Shown here: positions 10,001 through 19,091 of the stretch, piece after piece
How positions within the stretch are numbered: position 1 is the first letter of the stretch
Layout: each line of letters opens with the position of its first letter
From: Acidobacteriota bacterium
GTDB lineage: Bacteria; Acidobacteriota; Blastocatellia; Pyrinomonadales; Pyrinomonadaceae
Reading direction: 5' to 3'
Assembly: GCA_003222845.1 (NCBI GenBank)
Contig: QHXG01000001.1
Location: 1-45,127 of the forward strand
DNA length: 45,127 bases
Position numbers and translations under genes: made by a program
The notes under the pieces: model-generated
The model's input: the letters and a program-made list of their open reading frames with translations, nothing else
What the model was told of the DNA's origin: nothing
The model's database searches: none

Positions 10001-10701
10001 CCTACAGCCGGACAATCGACAACGCGATCGGTGTGCTCAGTTCGTTGGGGGACAGCCGTAATAATGGTGGTGGCCGCGGCGGCCCAGTCAATCCATTCAA
10101 TCTGGATGCAGATAAGGGCCGATCATCGCTTGATTATCCGCACCTGCTCTCAGCAGACGCGATCATCGATCTGCCGTTTGGCAAAGGACAGCGGTTCTGG
10201 AATAGCGGGCATGGCGATCGGTTTGTCAGCGGTTGGCAGTTGAACATTATTCAGAGCGCACAATCCGGTTACCCGTTCAGCGTGGTCTGCAACTGCTCAG
10301 TCATTCGTCCCTCAGTGGTTGGTGATCCCTTTTCAGGCGCACCGCCTGGATATTTCTTGAATATCAAAGCTTTCTCAAACACGACGGGATTAACGACGTT
10401 GCCGGCTAACCCTGCGGGTCAGGTCATCCAGTATGGCAACCAGCCTCGAAACGCCTTTCGGGGTCCGGCCATTTGGAATACCGATGTGTCATTGTTCAAG
10501 ACGACCAGGATTACTGAGCGCGCAAAGTTCCAGATCGGCCTTGAGGCCTTCAACTTCTGGAACCATTTGAAGCGGACGGTGCCGAACAACAACGTAGGAG
10601 ACACTACTAATCCGAACCGGGGCGAGATTCAGTCTTTCGGGCGGTTCGATGGCACCTACCCGGGACGCGTAATCCAATACCGGGCTAAGTTGATTTTCTA
10701 G
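7060..10701 (+). CDS. Oar-like TonB-dependent receptor with N-terminal carboxypeptidase-regulatory-like domain
   Basis: Signal peptide, then ADIVGTVTDTNGAAVQGATVTITKVDTNSTRTVTSGDSGQYEAPLLEIGTYKVTATKQGF; plug and barrel features; terminal aromatic F. The ORF opens at 6970; 7060 is the likelier start. Confidence 0.93.
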   Translation: MSSIRNVAHLLVRVVIFTFLVAIFALPTMAQTNKADIVGTVTDTNGAAVQGATVTITKVDTNSTRTVTSGDSGQYEAPLLEIGTYKVTATKQGFQTVTQENVVLQTNDRLRIDLTLPPGNVSGVVTVTAGAPLVETETSDRGTVVTGREVTELPLSGRNFTQLATLTPGVARSGGVGSVGGTGPDARQFNNGDPRAGSGGPGSSNENGGTETSRFARSGGGGLIVNGQRPTNNNFSLDGVDNNEPQFGTIGVFPNPDAIAEFKVTTSIPPAEVGRASGAVISTTILSGTNQFHGSGYYYGQNSALNAYHPILKRNRGDAIARGVTNLAPFTKAVQQIHEFGGTLGGPIIKNKTFFFFDYLGQRNHLPFPASSTVPTAGSRNGNFTGFANHDCDGDGSSTGANDGPVCNPFTGKAFPNATIPDNLISPISKKLFNLFPQPTINVFNPDQGNNNFFTQRKNQERINNYEFKIDHKLTQKNSLTGRFSNQDLKTNRANLLPGLPTAGFGAGDEIGNTRQVSVSDTHTFSPTILNEFRFGLTKIDIGIFNCGVGGACGTSATFANDIGYPNANDGSLEASGGPGLGNFGSGFTEYLGDGGLFRVKSKNPYFADSLTIVHGAHVAKIGGELRVRYLNTIDGGRSGFLKGNMQYADDAPASNPLITGQVCPAASTRIVLVGDPPVPQTQCYVDKNGIPYGGTANAQANELMSLPAFQVDRGKVFGGPFNLRTREYGLFVQDDWKASPRLTLNFGLRYDLFTPPTEKSGRTSYYFPNVSKVVVASGAGDRIISTDKNNFGPRFGFAYAVNKEKTMVLRGGYGLLYTLDGTDYPPSIRNVPFTNTIHFSQFNSQQPTSARTYFSVNTGPRSVTTQVDPANVPTSVSVFSVDRNQKIGYVHQFQISYQWQFSRDWSLDVGYVGNRSRNLLTTFNIGTGNGGGTAAAKNAAGGFIGNALLYSNAARSSYDGLQTQLQKRLSKNIQGQISYTYSRTIDNAIGVLSSLGDSRNNGGGRGGPVNPFNLDADKGRSSLDYPHLLSADAIIDLPFGKGQRFWNSGHGDRFVSGWQLNIIQSAQSGYPFSVVCNCSVIRPSVVGDPFSGAPPGYFLNIKAFSNTTGLTTLPANPAGQVIQYGNQPRNAFRGPAIWNTDVSLFKTTRITERAKFQIGLEAFNFWNHLKRTVPNNNVGDTTNPNRGEIQSFGRFDGTYPGRVIQYRAKLIF

Positions 10702-10708
10702 TTATGCG

Positions 10709-10887
10709 TTTGGAGTCCGCCGGCAGAGCGAAGCGGCGACGGCGCTTTGGATTCACTGTCCGATAAACTTAAGTTTGTCGTCTTGCTGGAATTCATCAGG
10801 GGTTCAATTCGCGAAGCAAACGACAAGCTAAAGTTTATCGGAGACCCAAAGCGCCGGCGCCGCTTCGCTCTGCCGGCGCACTCCAAA
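10709..10887. repeat. MITE/REP-like element with ~65-75 bp imperfect terminal inverted repeats
   Basis: Left arm TTTGGAGTCCGCCGGCAGAGCGAAGCGGCGACGGCGCTTTGG...CGATAAACTTAAGTTTGTCG matches the reverse complement of the right arm TTTGGAGTGCGCCGGCAGAGCGAAGCGGCGCCGGCGCTTTGG...CGATAAACTTTAGCTTGTCG. Confidence 0.85.
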
Positions 10888-10958
10888 TGAAACTCGCGCG
10901 CGCGGTCGTCTTTTGTTAGAATCCTCGGTCGTTTCCCCAGCAGTCCTGCTTTAAGTCA

Positions 10959-12500
10959 ATGGTTAATCGGTCAAAGTTAGTTGTTCTTTCGACGTTGGTC
11001 CTTCTCAGCGGGGCGGCGTCGGTTCCTGCGCAACAGCCCAAAGAACGATCGCACGTTGAGCGGTTCAGCACGCCCGAAGCGAAGGCGGGGCGCGAAGAGT
11101 CCGAGGCCAGCGCGAAACTTGCCGCGAATCCAAACGACGATCAGGCGCTCAACGCGCGAGCGATTGCACGCATACGCCTCGGCCGCTACCACGAAGCCTT
11201 TGAAGACGCACGTCGCGCAGTCAGCCTCAAGCCTGCTGATTCAGATTATCAAGCCAACCTGGGCTACGTTCTATGGAAATTGGGTCGTCCCGAAGAAGCA
11301 ATCAATGCCGAACGAACGGCACTTAAGCTCAATCCGAAAAATACCACCGCGCACTATCAATTGGGTCGGTTTCTACTTCGCCTCGGCCAGCAAAAGGATC
11401 TTAACGAGGCCGTCGGGGAATTACGGAAAGCGCTGGAATTGGATCCGCGGCAATATGAAGTTCGATTCGAGTTGATCGGCGCGTATCGCGAACTCGGCAA
11501 TCTGGCCGAAGCTGCAGCGCAGTTAGATGTCTTGCAGGACTCACGGCCCACCGATCCGCGCGTCTTCTATGTAACGGGTTTGCTGGACACGGACCGCAAT
11601 GATCTGAATTCGGCACTCAAGAATTTCAACGAAGCCATCACTCGCGACCCGACTATGTTTGCTGCCTGGCAGGATCTTGGTCTTGCTTACATGAAAGCGA
11701 ATCGCTGGACTGACGCGATGAATGCTTTCGCTGAGTTGGTACGCCGCCAGCCCAATTCTGTCGAGGCCGCGTATTTTCATGCGTTGGCTCTCTATAACTC
11801 AGACAAGACGAGTGAGGCCGAGTCGGAGGCGCGGCGGACCTTGCGTCTCGATGCCGGCGCGGTCGAGGCGCACACTCTGCTGGGAATCATTTTAGCGTCG
11901 CGGGGCAATGCCAACAGTGAAGCGGCAGATGCTCTTTCGCAGGCGATCGCGTTGAATCCTAACAGCTTTGATGCCCAATTGTATTTGGGCCGCGTTCAAT
12001 ACTCGATGAAAGACTACGCTGGCGCAGCCAAGAGTTTTCGGGCCGCAGTGACGCTCAATCCGCGTCATGCCGAAGCAAGATTCTTCCTGGGCACAACGTT
12101 GGAACTCGCGGGTGACTCGAATGCAGCGATGTCGGAATACCAGGAGCTGATAAAGGCCCAGCCTGATTCGGCGATGGGCCAGCTTGGATTGGGCGCGTTG
12201 CTGGTAAAGCAGGGCAGATTCGATGAAGCGGTTGTAGCCTTAAGACGTGCGGTCGCCCTCAACCCGAAAGAGTTCGAAGCGCACTGGGCTCTGGGCCGAG
12301 CGCTGGCGTTGAAGGAACGTTATGCGGAGGCCGTACAATCGTTTCAAACAGCCATATCGCTTGCCCCTAATCGCTCTGATGCTCACTACCAATTGGGACT
12401 AGCGTTGAGGAGGCTCGGTCGAACGGAAGAAGCTAACCGCGAGTTCGGAATTGTTGAGCGATTGAATACCGAGTTTCGCACGAGCACGAAGCCGCTATGA
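10959..12500 (+). CDS. Secreted tetratricopeptide-repeat protein
   Basis: Signal peptide and consecutive TPRs (e.g. AHYQLGRFLLRLGQQKDLNEAVGELRKALELDPR). Confidence 0.88.
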   Translation: MVNRSKLVVLSTLVLLSGAASVPAQQPKERSHVERFSTPEAKAGREESEASAKLAANPNDDQALNARAIARIRLGRYHEAFEDARRAVSLKPADSDYQANLGYVLWKLGRPEEAINAERTALKLNPKNTTAHYQLGRFLLRLGQQKDLNEAVGELRKALELDPRQYEVRFELIGAYRELGNLAEAAAQLDVLQDSRPTDPRVFYVTGLLDTDRNDLNSALKNFNEAITRDPTMFAAWQDLGLAYMKANRWTDAMNAFAELVRRQPNSVEAAYFHALALYNSDKTSEAESEARRTLRLDAGAVEAHTLLGIILASRGNANSEAADALSQAIALNPNSFDAQLYLGRVQYSMKDYAGAAKSFRAAVTLNPRHAEARFFLGTTLELAGDSNAAMSEYQELIKAQPDSAMGQLGLGALLVKQGRFDEAVVALRRAVALNPKEFEAHWALGRALALKERYAEAVQSFQTAISLAPNRSDAHYQLGLALRRLGRTEEANREFGIVERLNTEFRTSTKPL

Positions 12501-12551
12501 GATCTTCGCAACAATTTCGTTTTTAATGGGCACAAGAAGAAGGGTTCCGTT

Positions 12552-12801
12552 TGAGCGCCAACAACCGCAAGGCGGTTGCAACCTTCAGCCCAGGGTTGGC
12601 GCTTCGGCTACCCTGGGAAAGGATTTTATTAATTATTATTCCAACCCTGTAAGGGTTGGCGCGCCCGAGTCAACGATGAATCTGAAATGTAATCGTCGGC
12701 GACGCAACCGCGTTGCGGTTGGATTGTCTAATGGCGAATCCTTTTCCCAACGTAGCCGCAACGGCAACGTTGGGCTGGAGGGTGCAACCGCTTTGCGGTT
12801 A
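12552..12801. repeat. Cluster of six short palindromes (modular intergenic repeat)
   Basis: AACCGC-AAG-GCGGTT (12563-12577), CCCAGGGT...ACCCTGGG (12589-12617), CCAACCCT-GTA-AGGGTTGG (12641-12659), CAACCGC-GTT-GCGGTTG (12705-12721), CCCAACGT...ACGTTGGG (12746-12774), AACCGC-TTT-GCGGTT (12786-12800). Confidence 0.85.
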
Positions 12802-14442
12802 ATTGCGCCGTGCTGGCTCTTGCTCGCAGTTTTTTTCACCTTAAGCCTTTCAGCGTCCATTAAGGCTCAACGAACATCGACTCGAGGACAGAGCGCAACC
12901 CAGCGTGCTTCCGCTTCGGACGTTAACGATTTGAGTCCTGTTGCGAAAACCTCGCTGGATGCGGCAGTCGCGGCATTGCAATCGAATGCTCTGGTCGAAG
13001 CTGAACGCCAAGCCAGGGCTGCGGTGACGGCCTCGCCGCGTTCCGCCATCACCCATAACGTGCTCGGCGTTGTGCTGGACCGTTCAGGTCGAAGCGACGA
13101 GGCATTAAAAGAATTTACGGCTGCCATCAGGCTCGATCCAAACTTCATTAGCGCCCGAAATAATTTAGGACGCATGCTTGCGGAACATGGCAAGCGAGTC
13201 GAAGCGATCGCCGAATTCGAGCGCGTCTTGAAGACCGATTCAAATTACGTTCAAGCGCATTACAACCTCGGCGCGCTTTACGCTGATTCAGGAGATTTTG
13301 CAAAGGCCGCCGCACACTTTGCGAGTGCCCGCCAGGCCGACCCAAACGATCCCCAACTGGCTCTTGCCTTTTTGAATGTGGCCTATCGCGCGAATCGTCT
13401 ACAGGAAGCGGATACGGCTGCGGAGTTGGTGGAACGCGCGGCCGGCTCAGATGGGAAGTCGCTTTTCACACTGGCTACGGTGCTGGCGGAGGCGAAGCAA
13501 TATGAGCGGGCGGCTCGTCTGTTTGCCCGAGTGAATGAATTGACGCCCCACACGTTCGAAGTGCTTTACGATCTGGGAATCGCGCTTTACAACCTGGAGC
13601 GCAATCAGGAAGCCGAACGCTATCTAGCCGAAGCCGCAGATCTGAATCCAGGACCGCCCGAGACGCACTTTCGGTTGGCGCTCATTGCCAGCGCGCTGAA
13701 CGATACGGCGAACTCAGTGCTCGAATTCAAGCACGCGATTCAGCGCGATCCGAAAAATCCCAACTTTCATTTTATGCTGGCGCGCGAGTATTCGCGCATC
13801 GGATATTGGGACGGCGCGATCGAAGAGAATACGAAGGCGATTGAAGTCAATCCAAAGGAAGCGGCCTACGTTTACGCGCGCGCCAATGCTAATTATCGGA
13901 AAGGTGAGTGGACGGCGGCAGCCGTGGATTTCGACCGCGCCGCGGAACTCGATCCGAAGATTGAAAATATCGAATACCTGCGTGGGTATGCGCACCGCGC
14001 CGCCGGAGATTTTGAGAAGGCGCGAGAAATTCTCGAACGGTTTGTGGCCACTCATCCGGATCACATCGATGCTCTCTCCAGTCTCGGCTACGTCGCCATC
14101 GAACAGGGCCGCCTGGACGACGCGGAGGCGCCCCTCAAACACGCTCTACAATTGGCGCCCGACGAAGTGCCGGTCCTTTATGACTATGCTAGACTCGCGC
14201 TGAAGCGACGCGATTACACGGAAGCAATCGCGCGGCTGGAGAAGGTGATTAGTAAATTGCCGACGTTGACGCAGGCTCACTATCAATTGTTTCTCGCGTA
14301 TTCCAGACTCAAGCAGACAGACAAAGCCCAGGCTGAGCTGGCAGAATTCAAAAGACTCGAGGCACTCGAGAAACAAGTTGAGCGGGAGCGCATACTTGAC
14401 GAAAAACTGCGCACTCAGCAGTTGCTCGGCCAGTCCCCATGA
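12793..14442 (+). CDS. Secreted tetratricopeptide-repeat protein; start uncertain, probably TTG at 12793
   Basis: The ORF is open from 12526, but residues encoded by 12526-12792 are repeat-derived. In-frame TTG at 12793 yields signal peptide MRLIAPCWLLLAVFFTLSLSASIKAQ, with GGAGGG at 12777-12782. TPR repeats follow. Confidence 0.8.
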   Translation: MRLIAPCWLLLAVFFTLSLSASIKAQRTSTRGQSATQRASASDVNDLSPVAKTSLDAAVAALQSNALVEAERQARAAVTASPRSAITHNVLGVVLDRSGRSDEALKEFTAAIRLDPNFISARNNLGRMLAEHGKRVEAIAEFERVLKTDSNYVQAHYNLGALYADSGDFAKAAAHFASARQADPNDPQLALAFLNVAYRANRLQEADTAAELVERAAGSDGKSLFTLATVLAEAKQYERAARLFARVNELTPHTFEVLYDLGIALYNLERNQEAERYLAEAADLNPGPPETHFRLALIASALNDTANSVLEFKHAIQRDPKNPNFHFMLAREYSRIGYWDGAIEENTKAIEVNPKEAAYVYARANANYRKGEWTAAAVDFDRAAELDPKIENIEYLRGYAHRAAGDFEKAREILERFVATHPDHIDALSSLGYVAIEQGRLDDAEAPLKHALQLAPDEVPVLYDYARLALKRRDYTEAIARLEKVISKLPTLTQAHYQLFLAYSRLKQTDKAQAELAEFKRLEALEKQVERERILDEKLRTQQLLGQSP

Positions 14443-14458
14443 AGTGAGTGGTATAGAG

Positions 14459-15232
14459 ATGATTTACAATTTAAGAACATTGATTGGTTTGATAGCCAGT
14501 ATAGGTACTTTGATTGCTTTCGTATACGCACAGGATAAATTGCCGACGAAACCATTTACTCAATGGTCCCGAAGCGAGGCGGAAGCGATATTGAACAATC
14601 CACCCTGGGTAATCCGGAACGAAGTCCGAATAAAGTTCGATAAAGAGACGCAGGTTGCCGCCGGCTCATATTCCGGTGTCTCCAGCGCCGCCGCCGCCCA
14701 AGCGCAGACTGAAGTGACAAGTCAGGTTCCCGTCGATTTCATTTTTACACTGCGACTGCGTTCGGCTTTACCGGTGCGTCAGGCTTTAGTCAGGCTCAGA
14801 CAGCTACAGAGCGATGTGAAGATGAGCGACCAGGAGCGCGCGTCCTACGAGGCGCGGACCAAGGGGCTGCTCGAGTGTCCCGCCTGCGCGAACAATTACG
14901 TAATCACCTTGAGTTCCAAATCAACGAATAGTCCGGGCGCCGATGCGGTCTACACACTATTCAAAGGAGGCCGGCTGGCGGACCTGCAGCGTTATGTTTA
15001 TCTTGCGAACGAGCGCGGAGAGCGGCGGCAGTTGATCCATTTCGTCCCGCCTAAGGCGTCTGGAGACGAAGCGACATTCTATTTTCCACGCTTGGATGGC
15101 CGAGGGGCGCCGCTGCTGAGTCCTGAGAACAAGCAGCTCGTGATCAACCTGACTGACAATCAGATAAATCCGATTACGAACTTCAGGATAGATGTATCAA
15201 GATTGGTCCTAAACGGCAAAGTTGAATTTTAA
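14459..15232 (+). CDS. Secreted hypothetical protein
   Basis: ATG at 14459 with signal peptide MIYNLRTLIGLIASIGTLIAFVYAQ; contains a CPAC motif; no family recognised. Confidence 0.7.
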   Translation: MIYNLRTLIGLIASIGTLIAFVYAQDKLPTKPFTQWSRSEAEAILNNPPWVIRNEVRIKFDKETQVAAGSYSGVSSAAAAQAQTEVTSQVPVDFIFTLRLRSALPVRQALVRLRQLQSDVKMSDQERASYEARTKGLLECPACANNYVITLSSKSTNSPGADAVYTLFKGGRLADLQRYVYLANERGERRQLIHFVPPKASGDEATFYFPRLDGRGAPLLSPENKQLVINLTDNQINPITNFRIDVSRLVLNGKVEF

Positions 15233-15235
15233 CCT

Positions 15236-15561
15236 CGCGGGCGCCCAAGTGCGCGTTCTAAACGGCGCGCCAATTGTGGGCCGTCAGAACACCGCGATGC
15301 GGCGCGTGCGCGAGCAGCTTCACGACGAGATCGAACAGCACAAGTTCTGGCAATTTCTCTTCTTCAAATATTGGTTCGTGCTCAAGACATATTGCAATGA
15401 GCGCGGCTTGAAGTTGATCGACGACGCATGAATCTGCCCAACAGTACTGAGGGCAATTGGAGTCGGCGATTTGCGAAAGCAACTGGGAGAGAAATTCGCG
15501 GTGAGCGACTCCGTGACTTAACCGATACGTGCGGCCGCACGCCGAAGCGTGAACTTGATAA
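15236..15561 (+). pseudogene. malQ: Relic of malQ-type 4-alpha-glucanotransferase (GH77): internal fragment joined to C-terminal fragment
   Basis: Frame of ORF 15222-15431: LHDEIEQHKFWQFLFFKYWFVLKTYCNERGLKLIDD (cf. MalQ EIEFHKFLQYLFFRQWRALKAYANERGIRIIGD). Frame of ORF 15428: NLPNSTEGNWSRRFAKATGREIRGERLRDLTDTCGR (cf. MalQ C-terminus NLPGTTEGNWxWR...LRxLTxxYGR). Confidence 0.78.
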
Positions 15562-15586
15562 CATCCATATTGGAGCAGGACAAAGA

Positions 15587-17494
15587 ATGAAGCGACGTTT
15601 ATATTTTGCGCTGCTCTTGTTTTTTGGCGCTATTGCCTTGATGGCCAGCACGTCGTCAGTTCGCGCGGAAGCACCTGAAGTTCTAAAAGTCGAGCCCCCC
15701 GGTTGGTGGGCCGGACATTCGATCAATCCGGTTCGAGTTCTGATTCGCGGGCGAAATCTGAGCAATGCACGCGTAGAAATCCGGGGCGAAGGGCTGCGAG
15801 TGGGCGCGGTCACACCTAACTCGACGGGAACATGCCTGTTCGTCGATGTTGAGATTAGCCGGCTCGCCAAACCGGGAAATCGACGATTGCGGATAACAAC
15901 TGGAACGGAATCGACGGAAGCTAACTTTGAAATCTTGAATCTGTTGGCGCGCGCCGGCCGATTTCAAGGTTTTTCGACTGACGACGTGATCTACTTGATC
16001 ATGACCGATCGTTTCAGTGACGGCGATCCTTCGAACAACGATCCGCCGGGATCGAAAGGTCTATACGACCGTTCAAAACCGCGCTATTACCACGGCGGCG
16101 ACTTTGAAGGCATTATCGAGCATCTGCCTTATCTGAAAGATCTCGGCGTAACGGCGATTTGGCTGACACCGTGGTACGACAACGTCAATCATCTTAACGA
16201 GCGCGAGCAGTATCCCGATCAACCGAACGGCCCGAGGCGAAGGATTACCGATTATCACGGTTACGGCGCAGTGGATTTCTACGGCGTCGAAGAACATTTT
16301 GGGACGCTCGCCAAACTGCGCGAACTCGTGGATAAGGCACATCAAATCGGCCTCAAAGTCATCCAGGATCAAGTCGCGAATCACACTGGACCATATCATC
16401 CCTGGGTAAACGATCCGCCGACACCGACCTGGTTTAACGGCACCGCGCAGAAACATCTCGCGAACGTGTGGCAGACGTGGTCGGTTCGCGATCCTCACTC
16501 AACGCCTCAAGTTCAGCGCGAAACTCTCGATGGTTGGTTCGTCGACATCTTGCCGGATTTGAATCAGAACGATCCGGAAGTTGCGCGGTACGAAATCCAA
16601 AACACCCTTTGGTGGATCGGCGTCACCGGGATCGACGCCATTCGGCAGGATACTTTTCAATATGTGCCGCGAACTTTCTGGCGCGACTGGATGGCGGCTA
16701 TTAAGCGTGAGTATCCGAAAGTGAATGTCGTCGGCGAAGTTCTGGACGGCGATGTTGCGCACACTTCATTTTTTCAAGGAGGGCGCGCGCGTTATGACGG
16801 CGTGGATGACGCGCTCGATACGCTGTTTGATTTTCCTCTGATGTATCCGTTGCGGCGGGCGTTTGCGGCAGGCAAGGACATTCGCGAGCTGCCAAGAATT
16901 CTCGCCAGCGATCCTCTGTATCCAAACGCAAATGTTTTAGTCCCGCTCATCGGAAATCATGACTTGAAGCGATTCATGAACGAGCCCAGCGCCACCATAG
17001 AAGGGTTGAAGATGGCGCAGACTTTGATTATGACGATGCGCGGCACGCCACAGCTTTATTACGGTGACGAGATTGCAATGCAGGGCGGCGACGATCCTGA
17101 CAACCGGCGAGATTTTCCGGGCGGCTTTCCGGCAGACGGCATTAACGCCTTCACGACACGCAATGAAAAACAGAGATCCGTTTTCGACCATCAGAAATTG
17201 TTGGGCCAATTGCGCGCTGAGTTCGAACCTCTGCGACGCGGCAACTTGCTGAATTTGTTTGCGACCGAACATCAGTACGTTTATGCGCGCAACACCGCGA
17301 AGGATTCGGTCGTCGTGGCTTTCAATAACGATACCAAGCCGGCGAGCGCGGAATTCAATGTGGCCGAAACGAAGTTGGCGAATGGCGCGACTCTGAAGGA
17401 TCGACTGGGTAGCGTGCCGGACGTTCAGGTTCGGAATGAAAGAATAAAGTTTGAATTGCCGGCGCATTCGTCTGCGATTCTCGTGCGAAAGTAG
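15587..17494 (+). CDS. Secreted GH13 alpha-amylase / cyclomaltodextrinase-like enzyme
   Basis: Signal peptide MKRRLYFALLLFFGAIALMASTSSVRAEA; N-terminal EPPGWWAGHSINPVRVLIRGRNL domain; GH13 motifs QDQVANH, GIDAIRQDTFQYV, VVGEVLDG, LIGNHDLKRF. Confidence 0.92.
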   Translation: MKRRLYFALLLFFGAIALMASTSSVRAEAPEVLKVEPPGWWAGHSINPVRVLIRGRNLSNARVEIRGEGLRVGAVTPNSTGTCLFVDVEISRLAKPGNRRLRITTGTESTEANFEILNLLARAGRFQGFSTDDVIYLIMTDRFSDGDPSNNDPPGSKGLYDRSKPRYYHGGDFEGIIEHLPYLKDLGVTAIWLTPWYDNVNHLNEREQYPDQPNGPRRRITDYHGYGAVDFYGVEEHFGTLAKLRELVDKAHQIGLKVIQDQVANHTGPYHPWVNDPPTPTWFNGTAQKHLANVWQTWSVRDPHSTPQVQRETLDGWFVDILPDLNQNDPEVARYEIQNTLWWIGVTGIDAIRQDTFQYVPRTFWRDWMAAIKREYPKVNVVGEVLDGDVAHTSFFQGGRARYDGVDDALDTLFDFPLMYPLRRAFAAGKDIRELPRILASDPLYPNANVLVPLIGNHDLKRFMNEPSATIEGLKMAQTLIMTMRGTPQLYYGDEIAMQGGDDPDNRRDFPGGFPADGINAFTTRNEKQRSVFDHQKLLGQLRAEFEPLRRGNLLNLFATEHQYVYARNTAKDSVVVAFNNDTKPASAEFNVAETKLANGATLKDRLGSVPDVQVRNERIKFELPAHSSAILVRK

Positions 17495-17566
17495 CGTGTT
17501 CAAGCTAAAGCCTTTCACAGATCAAGTAGCTACTATGCGAGGTAGAATAAATTCTGGATCCGTTTA

Positions 17567-17592
17567 GACTGCAGGCGGACACGTCCGCAGTC
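17567..17592. repeat. Palindrome just upstream of the MFS transporter gene
   Basis: GACTGCAGGCGGAC-AC-GTCCGCAGTC, imperfect dyad with a bulge, 30 bp upstream of the ATG. Confidence 0.6.
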
Positions 17593-17621
17593 GAAACGAT
17601 GGGTGGGGGAGCGATCAGACA

Positions 17622-19055
17622 ATGCAAAAACCACGCTTGAGTTTCTGGCAGATCTGGAACATGAGTTTTGGGTTTCTCGGCATTCAATTCGGCTGGGGAT
17701 TGCAGCTTGCGAACATGAGCGGCATTTACACTTACCTGGGCGCAAGGCCGGAGCAGGTGCCGATTCTGTGGTTAGCTGGTCCGGTCACTGGTTTGCTCGT
17801 GCAGCCAATTATCGGATCGATGAGTGATCGGACATGGAATCGCCTGGGCCGTCGCCGTCCTTACTTTCTCACTGGCGCGATCCTCGCCAGCATTGCGCTT
17901 TTCTTCATGCCGGATTCCTCGGTGTTATGGATGGCCGCGGGACTGCTTTGGATTCTCGACGCCAACATTAACGTGAGCATGGAACCTTTTCGCGCTTTCG
18001 TAGCGGATAAGCTCAGCGTCGACCAGCGAACAGCAGGGTTTGCAATGCAGAGTTTTTTCATCGGCGTTGGTGCAACGCTCGCGAATATTTTGCCTTACAT
18101 CTTCCGGCGTATGCATGTCGATGACCGAGCCGTCAACGCTGGTTCGTCAAGTGCTCCGGTTATTCCGGCCAGCGTTAGCTATTCGTTCAAGATTGGCGCG
18201 GTGACGTTTTTGATTTGCGTGCTCTGGACAGTGATCACTACTAAAGAATTTCCGCCAGAGAACATGGCTGAGTTCGACCGCAAGCGGAAAGAACGTAAAG
18301 GTATAAGCGCGACCGTTTCCGAAGTCGCGTCCGCGCTGCGCGAAATGCCTGTCACGATGAAACAACTGGCGGTCGTGCAGTTTTTCACCTGGCTTGGCCT
18401 CTTCTGTATGTGGATGTTTTTTGGCTTGATGACTTCATATCACGTGTTTGGCGCGACGAGTGAAAAGGATCCGCGCTTTACTGATGGTCAGGCGTGGGGC
18501 GGCAATGCCTTTGCGATCTACTCGATCACTTGTTTCGCGGTGGCCTTCTTGCTGCCGCCTTTGGCCAAGCTCACAAGCAGAAAGATCGTACATGCGATCT
18601 CGCTTCTTTGTGGCGCGATTGGATTGCTCTCAGTTTATTTCATTCATGACAAGAGCATTCTGCTGTTAACGATGGTCGGCGTGGGCGTTGCCTGGGCTTC
18701 GATTCTGGCCATGCCTTACGCGATTCTTTCCGGCGCGATACCGGGAGCGCGGATGGGCGTTTATATGGGTATCTTTAACTTCTTCATCGTCATTCCGGAA
18801 ATAATAGCTTCATTCGCTTTTGGCCCAGTCATTCGCGCAGCCTTCGGATCGGACAATCCCAACTCAGCGATCTATGTGGTGATGGCCGGCGGAGTTTTCC
18901 TGACGCTGGCGGCGATCAGTGTCCTCCTAGTTAAGGATGTCGCGGATAAGAATGTTCCGGAAGCAGCCGTAATCGCGGGCGATGAAGAAGAACTGCTTAC
19001 CCTGCCGGAATCCGCACAGCCGGTGCCGAGTACTGGTTTGATTGATGAAAAGTGA
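17622..19055 (+). CDS. MFS sugar transporter (SLC45/sucrose-maltose symporter-like)
   Basis: [36 protein letters not shown]...[26 protein letters not shown]; multiple TM segments; position among amylase genes. Confidence 0.88.
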   Translation: MQKPRLSFWQIWNMSFGFLGIQFGWGLQLANMSGIYTYLGARPEQVPILWLAGPVTGLLVQPIIGSMSDRTWNRLGRRRPYFLTGAILASIALFFMPDSSVLWMAAGLLWILDANINVSMEPFRAFVADKLSVDQRTAGFAMQSFFIGVGATLANILPYIFRRMHVDDRAVNAGSSSAPVIPASVSYSFKIGAVTFLICVLWTVITTKEFPPENMAEFDRKRKERKGISATVSEVASALREMPVTMKQLAVVQFFTWLGLFCMWMFFGLMTSYHVFGATSEKDPRFTDGQAWGGNAFAIYSITCFAVAFLLPPLAKLTSRKIVHAISLLCGAIGLLSVYFIHDKSILLLTMVGVGVAWASILAMPYAILSGAIPGARMGVYMGIFNFFIVIPEIIASFAFGPVIRAAFGSDNPNSAIYVVMAGGVFLTLAAISVLLVKDVADKNVPEAAVIAGDEEELLTLPESAQPVPSTGLIDEK

Positions 19056-19091
19056 ATTAAATCGCAGTAGAATGAGTCTCTCAGAAACTCG

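Noticed and set aside
12526-12792. N-terminal extension of the second TPR protein (MGTRRRVPFERQQPQGG...)
   Set aside because: Encoded by palindromic repeats and placed before the signal peptide; not accepted as genuine protein sequence.
15428-15586. N-terminal 53 residues of ORF 15428-17494 as part of the amylase
   Set aside because: They read as a MalQ C-terminus and precede a clean signal peptide starting at 15587.
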